NCBI GenBank assembly: GCA_964607765.1
Contig: CAZSNT010000211.1
Coordinates: forward strand, 1-15,635
Direction of reading: 5' to 3'
Origin: CAZSNT01 sp964607765
GTDB lineage: Bacteria > Verrucomicrobiota > Lentisphaeria > Oligosphaerales > JABHEG01
Length of the DNA: 15,635 bases
Shown here: positions 13,505 through 15,635 of the stretch, piece after piece
Layout: the number at the start of each line of letters is the position of its first letter
Numbering within the stretch: position 1 is the first letter of the stretch
Translations under genes and position numbers: made by a program
The notes under the pieces: model-generated
Database searches by the model: none
What the model saw: the letters and a program-made list of their open reading frames with translations, nothing else
What the model was told of the DNA's origin: nothing

Positions 13505-14689
13505 TCACTTCGCGGACGCCGCCTCGACGGGTTGCTCCCTGACCCGAGGCACGATGAGGGCTTCCGGCGAACAACCGAGGATCTTCCGGATCCACTCCAA
13601 TGCCACCGGATTGGCGGGATGCCCCATGCCGTGGCCGTAACCTTCGAATTCCAGGTGCTCCACGTTGGGATGCCCCACGTTCTTCAAGACCCGGAGGAAG
13701 AGTTCGTTCTCCTCAGTGCGTCCGAGCATCTCGAGCCTCCGGTCGCCTGTCAACAGAATCGTCGGCGGCGCGTCCGGGCGGGCATGGTAGATCGGCGAGA
13801 AGTCGTCGATCACGGGAATCCTAGACGACAGTCCGTAGTGTTCCTTGCGCACGGTCATGTGCGTGATCGTATGGCCGGTGTAGGGAATCAGCCCCTTGAT
13901 GTCGTCCGCGTCAACACCGTACTTGGCCAGCCAGCGCTTGTCGTAGCCGAGCATCATGGTGAGATAGCCGCCGGCCGAGGAGCCCGAGACGAAGATCTTC
14001 GTCGGATCCCCGCCGTATTTCTCGATGTTCTTGAACGTCCAGGCCAGCGCGGCCGCCGCATCGCTGATGGCCGTCGCACAGGGCGCTTTCGGGTAAAGCC
14101 GGTAATTGACGGCCACCAGGGCCAGATGCTTGCTCTTGAGGCTGGGGAAGTGCTTGCCGCCGCCCGTCAAACCGCCACCGTGGTACCACACGACCGTTGC
14201 GAAGCCTTCACTGTCCGCCGGGTAGTAGAGATCGAGCTTGCAGCGTTCTTTCTGATAGTCGGCCTGCTCGGCCAACGGCTCGGGGGAGTACGGGATGTTC
14301 TTCTCTTCTTTGTAGGTAATGGACGCCGCATGGGATACGACAACGCCGAGAACAGCCCAGATCAGGAAGGCCGGGCAAGTGAAACGCCATGCGTTGGCGA
14401 TGGGGGCAGCCCTGCGCCGCGGCCCCATGTGGAGTGCGGTGGCAGAGCGGGGCCCGCAGAGCGGGAAACGCGGCGACACCGCTTTGCCGGGCTGCACGTC
14501 GATCGGGGAGGCCGTTCCCAGCAAACAGTTGGGCTCCCGAAAGCGGTGTCGCCGCGTTTCCCGCTCCGCGAGCTCCGCTCTGCCACCGCACTCCAGACTT
14601 CCTTCCCCCCGAGTTGCCGTCTCCTCCCGCACACGTCGCACTTCCCCCAATCCGGGCATTCCAGCATTCCCAGTATTGCTGTAGCTCAT
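13505..14689 (-). CDS. Alpha/beta hydrolase (esterase-like) with intact catalytic triad
   Basis: Counting from the internal Met at 14428, the conserved protein has 307 residues: a hydrophobic export signal (about 15-35, CPAFLIWAVLGVVVSHA), the oxyanion-hole motif HGGG at 83-86, the nucleophile elbow GSSAG with Ser151, Asp229 in LLTGD, and His266 in GYGHG. This is the layout of HGGG-type carboxylesterases/deacylases (BD-FAE-like). It could remove acetyl or other acyl groups from a glycan. The start is unsettled. Met 14428 has no ribosome binding site. The ATG at 14689 overlaps the upstream stop as ATGA and has GGAGG 7 bases before it, and the frame stays open between them, adding 87 residues encoded by intergenic sequence and a palindromic element. 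I give the longer form because the initiation signals favour it; the extra residues would bury the export signal inside the protein. Confidence 0.85.
   Translation of the reverse strand: MSYSNTGNAGMPGLGEVRRVREETATRGEGSLECGGRAELAERETRRHRFREPNCLLGTASPIDVQPGKAVSPRFPLCGPRSATALHMGPRRRAAPIANAWRFTCPAFLIWAVLGVVVSHAASITYKEEKNIPYSPEPLAEQADYQKERCKLDLYYPADSEGFATVVWYHGGGLTGGGKHFPSLKSKHLALVAVNYRLYPKAPCATAISDAAAALAWTFKNIEKYGGDPTKIFVSGSSAGGYLTMMLGYDKRWLAKYGVDADDIKGLIPYTGHTITHMTVRKEHYGLSSRIPVIDDFSPIYHARPDAPPTILLTGDRRLEMLGRTEENELFLRVLKNVGHPNVEHLEFEGYGHGMGHPANPVALEWIRKILGCSPEALIVPRVREQPVEAASAK
14431..14594. repeat. 164-bp palindromic element with 55-bp arms
   Basis: Left arm 14431-14485 and right arm 14540-14594 are reverse complements at 52 of 55 positions, around a 54-base centre. 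No stop codon occurs in any of the six frames across the element. It contains no transposase and no obvious target duplication, so it is a MITE-like or palindromic repeat. It lies between the two hydrolase genes, with its edge 3 bases from the Met at 14428, and is read in frame if translation starts at 14689. I recall similar GC-rich repeats between genes of Lentisphaerota/Kiritimatiellota-type genomes, but did not search for copies. Confidence 0.85.
14652..14677. repeat. Degenerate short tandem repeat (AATGCTGG-like)
   Basis: On the minus strand three units follow each other: AATACTGGG, AATGCTGG and AATGCCCGG. They lie just after the ATG at 14689. The units resemble the AGTGCTGG pair at 200-215, suggesting the same family of short intergenic repeats. 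If the hydrolase starts at 14689, the repeat encodes residues of about 5-13 of its N-terminus. Confidence 0.4.
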
Positions 14690-15537
14690 TTCCTATCCTC
14701 CCCGTCGTCGAGCTTCTTGCACTGCTCCTCAACAAACCTGGGTACCAGCGCGAGGAACATGTCCAGGTCATCGCAGCCGTAGCCCTGCAGCTCGCAGAGC
14801 CGGTTGTTCCGGTGCCCGGCAACCCGCAGCATCCGCCACATGTAGGCATTCGACTCGTAAAGCTCGCTCTCCTCGATCCGGTGATCGGCTGTGACCAGCA
14901 AGACCGGTGGCGCGTCTCTGCGCACGTGACGCACGGGAGCCAGCGTATCTGCAATGACCCGGCCGACGACCTCGCCGCCACGCTCGCGCAGAACGGCAGG
15001 ATGCGTGCAGGCCGTGCCGTTGATGGAGACGAATCCGGCAACGGTGGCATCCTTCAGACCGCATGCGGCAAGAAGCGACTTGTCCAACGCGATCAGCGCG
15101 GCCAGATAGCCCCCCGCACGACTACCCGCAACGAACACCCGGGCCGGGTCGCCACCGAGCCCCTCGACATTGCGCAGGACATAAGCAACAGCCTGTGCTG
15201 CATCGGCAATGGCCTGCTCACACGTCACGTCCGGCGTCAGACGATAGTCCGGTGCCGCCACCGCAAATCCGCGCCCCCTGAAGACGGACGGGACCGTACG
15301 CGTGCCGCTGCCAAAGTCACCTTCGTGGAACCACACAATGGTCGCGAACCCCTGCGCGCCGGGCGGAACATACAGGTCGAGAACACACCGCTGCCTGGTA
15401 TATGCATCAGCATCCGTCACAGACGTGGCGGAATAGTAGATGCCCTTCTTCGCCTCGGCAGCAACCTGCCCGTAGGCTGCCGCTGTCAACAGCAGCCCCG
15501 CAGCTGCCGCCGTGAACCGTTTCGTTTTCAAAACCAT
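14686..15537 (-). CDS. Alpha/beta hydrolase paralog with lost catalytic residues
   Basis: This 283-residue protein is a paralog of the hydrolase encoded immediately downstream; shared stretches include LDLYVPPGAQGFATIVW against LDLYYPADSEGFATVVW, and the DPARVFVAGSRAGGYL region. It has a clear signal peptide (residues 1-24, AAAAGLLLTAAAYGQ). The active-site positions are changed: HGGG has become HEGD (71-74), the nucleophile elbow GSSAG has become GSRAG with Arg140 in place of Ser, and GYGHG has become GYGCD with Cys255 in place of His. Asp218 is kept. It is therefore unlikely to hydrolyse esters by the usual mechanism and may be a binding protein or pseudoenzyme. The frame is intact. Start: ATG 15537 lies 2 bases after AGGAGG; a TTG two codons later has better spacing. 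The stop overlaps the next ATG as ATGA, so the pair is probably translationally coupled. Confidence 0.85.
   Translation of the reverse strand: MVLKTKRFTAAAAGLLLTAAAYGQVAAEAKKGIYYSATSVTDADAYTRQRCVLDLYVPPGAQGFATIVWFHEGDFGSGTRTVPSVFRGRGFAVAAPDYRLTPDVTCEQAIADAAQAVAYVLRNVEGLGGDPARVFVAGSRAGGYLAALIALDKSLLAACGLKDATVAGFVSINGTACTHPAVLRERGGEVVGRVIADTLAPVRHVRRDAPPVLLVTADHRIEESELYESNAYMWRMLRVAGHRNNRLCELQGYGCDDLDMFLALVPRFVEEQCKKLDDGEDRK
14697..14701 (-). promoter_or_regulatory. Strong ribosome binding site before ATG 14689
   Basis: On the minus strand GGAGG is followed after 7 bases by the ATG at 14687-14689, which overlaps the TGA of the upstream hydrolase paralog. This is a well-placed site and the main reason to think translation of the downstream hydrolase frame can begin there. 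By contrast no such site precedes Met 14428. Confidence 0.65.
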
Positions 15538-15591
15538 CGCCTCCTTGTCTCAGACCGAGGACTTGCACGCTCGCAGCCTCCTCAACGCAGG

Positions 15592-15614
15592 CCAAGCGTA
15601 AGCGTTTGACTTGG
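15592..15614. promoter_or_regulatory. Operator-like inverted repeat upstream of the hydrolase pair
   Basis: CCAAG and CTTGG flank a core containing AAGCGTAAGCGTT, in which AAGCG is repeated after one base. The site is 55-77 bp upstream of the hydrolase start at 15537. LacI-type regulators of sugar genes often bind AACGCTT-like sequences, but this match is loose. No clear -10/-35 pair was found between it and the gene. Confidence 0.2.
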
Positions 15615-15635
15615 GCTTCCGCCGACGCGGTAGGG

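Noticed and set aside
13190..14782. A plus-strand open frame of 530 codons covering the ATPase promoter, the remnant and the hydrolase
   Set aside because: It reads antisense through an intact catalytic hydrolase and through the six-frame-open element; its length is a by-product of those.
1..15635. CRISPR array, tRNA or rRNA genes, integrase or transposase
   Set aside because: No regularly spaced repeats, cloverleaf-like sequences, conserved rRNA segments or recombinase-like proteins were seen on either strand.

Overview
The window reads as a chromosomal piece of a GC-rich, Gram-negative bacterium. Gene content points to the PVC superphylum, most likely a Lentisphaerota/Kiritimatiellota or Planctomycetota-type glycan degrader. 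The reasons are secreted glycosidase-like proteins without transporters, a GH123/DUF4091-type protein, two FAD_oxidored-family flavoproteins, paired alpha/beta hydrolases with signal peptides, and GC-rich palindromic repeats between genes. The taxonomic call is inference from gene families; no rRNA or tRNA gene was seen.

Layout. 1-236: a nested inverted repeat and the leader of a secreted sialidase-like protein (237-1382, +). 1383-1527: short convergent gap. 6362-1528 (-): a two-gene unit made of a cytoplasmic FAD-dependent oxidoreductase and, about 20 bp downstream, a large secreted clan GH-A (GH5-like) glycosidase starting at a GTG. 6363-6488: divergent promoter region. 6489-9194 (+): a 901-residue secreted GH123/DUF4091-like protein. 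12049-9209 (-): a secreted protein of unknown family followed 24 bp later by a second FAD-dependent oxidoreductase. 13203-12100 (-): an AAA+ ATPase of the archaeal-ATPase type with its own AT-rich promoter and lower GC, which looks unrelated to the rest. 13339-13494 (-): what looks like the broken 5' end of a gene. 15537-13505 (-): two tandem paralogous alpha/beta hydrolases separated by a 164-bp palindromic element.

How the genes may work together. The sialidase-like, GH5-like and GH123-like proteins and the esterase-like hydrolase all carry export signals and would attack a complex, possibly amino-sugar-containing and acylated, glycan outside the cytoplasm. The two flavoproteins have no export signal and would oxidise a released product inside the cell. 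Each is paired with a secreted partner. The substrate cannot be read from the sequence.

Most notable observations: (1) the palindromic element at 14431-14594 lies in a stretch free of stop codons in all six frames and is fused in frame to the 5' end of the downstream hydrolase; (2) the upstream hydrolase paralog has lost its catalytic serine and histidine and its oxyanion-hole motif while the downstream copy keeps them; (3) a frameshifted gene remnant lies directly behind the intact hydrolase; (4) the two plus-strand genes share a TTGC...TAGAGT promoter-like pattern at the same distance from their starts.
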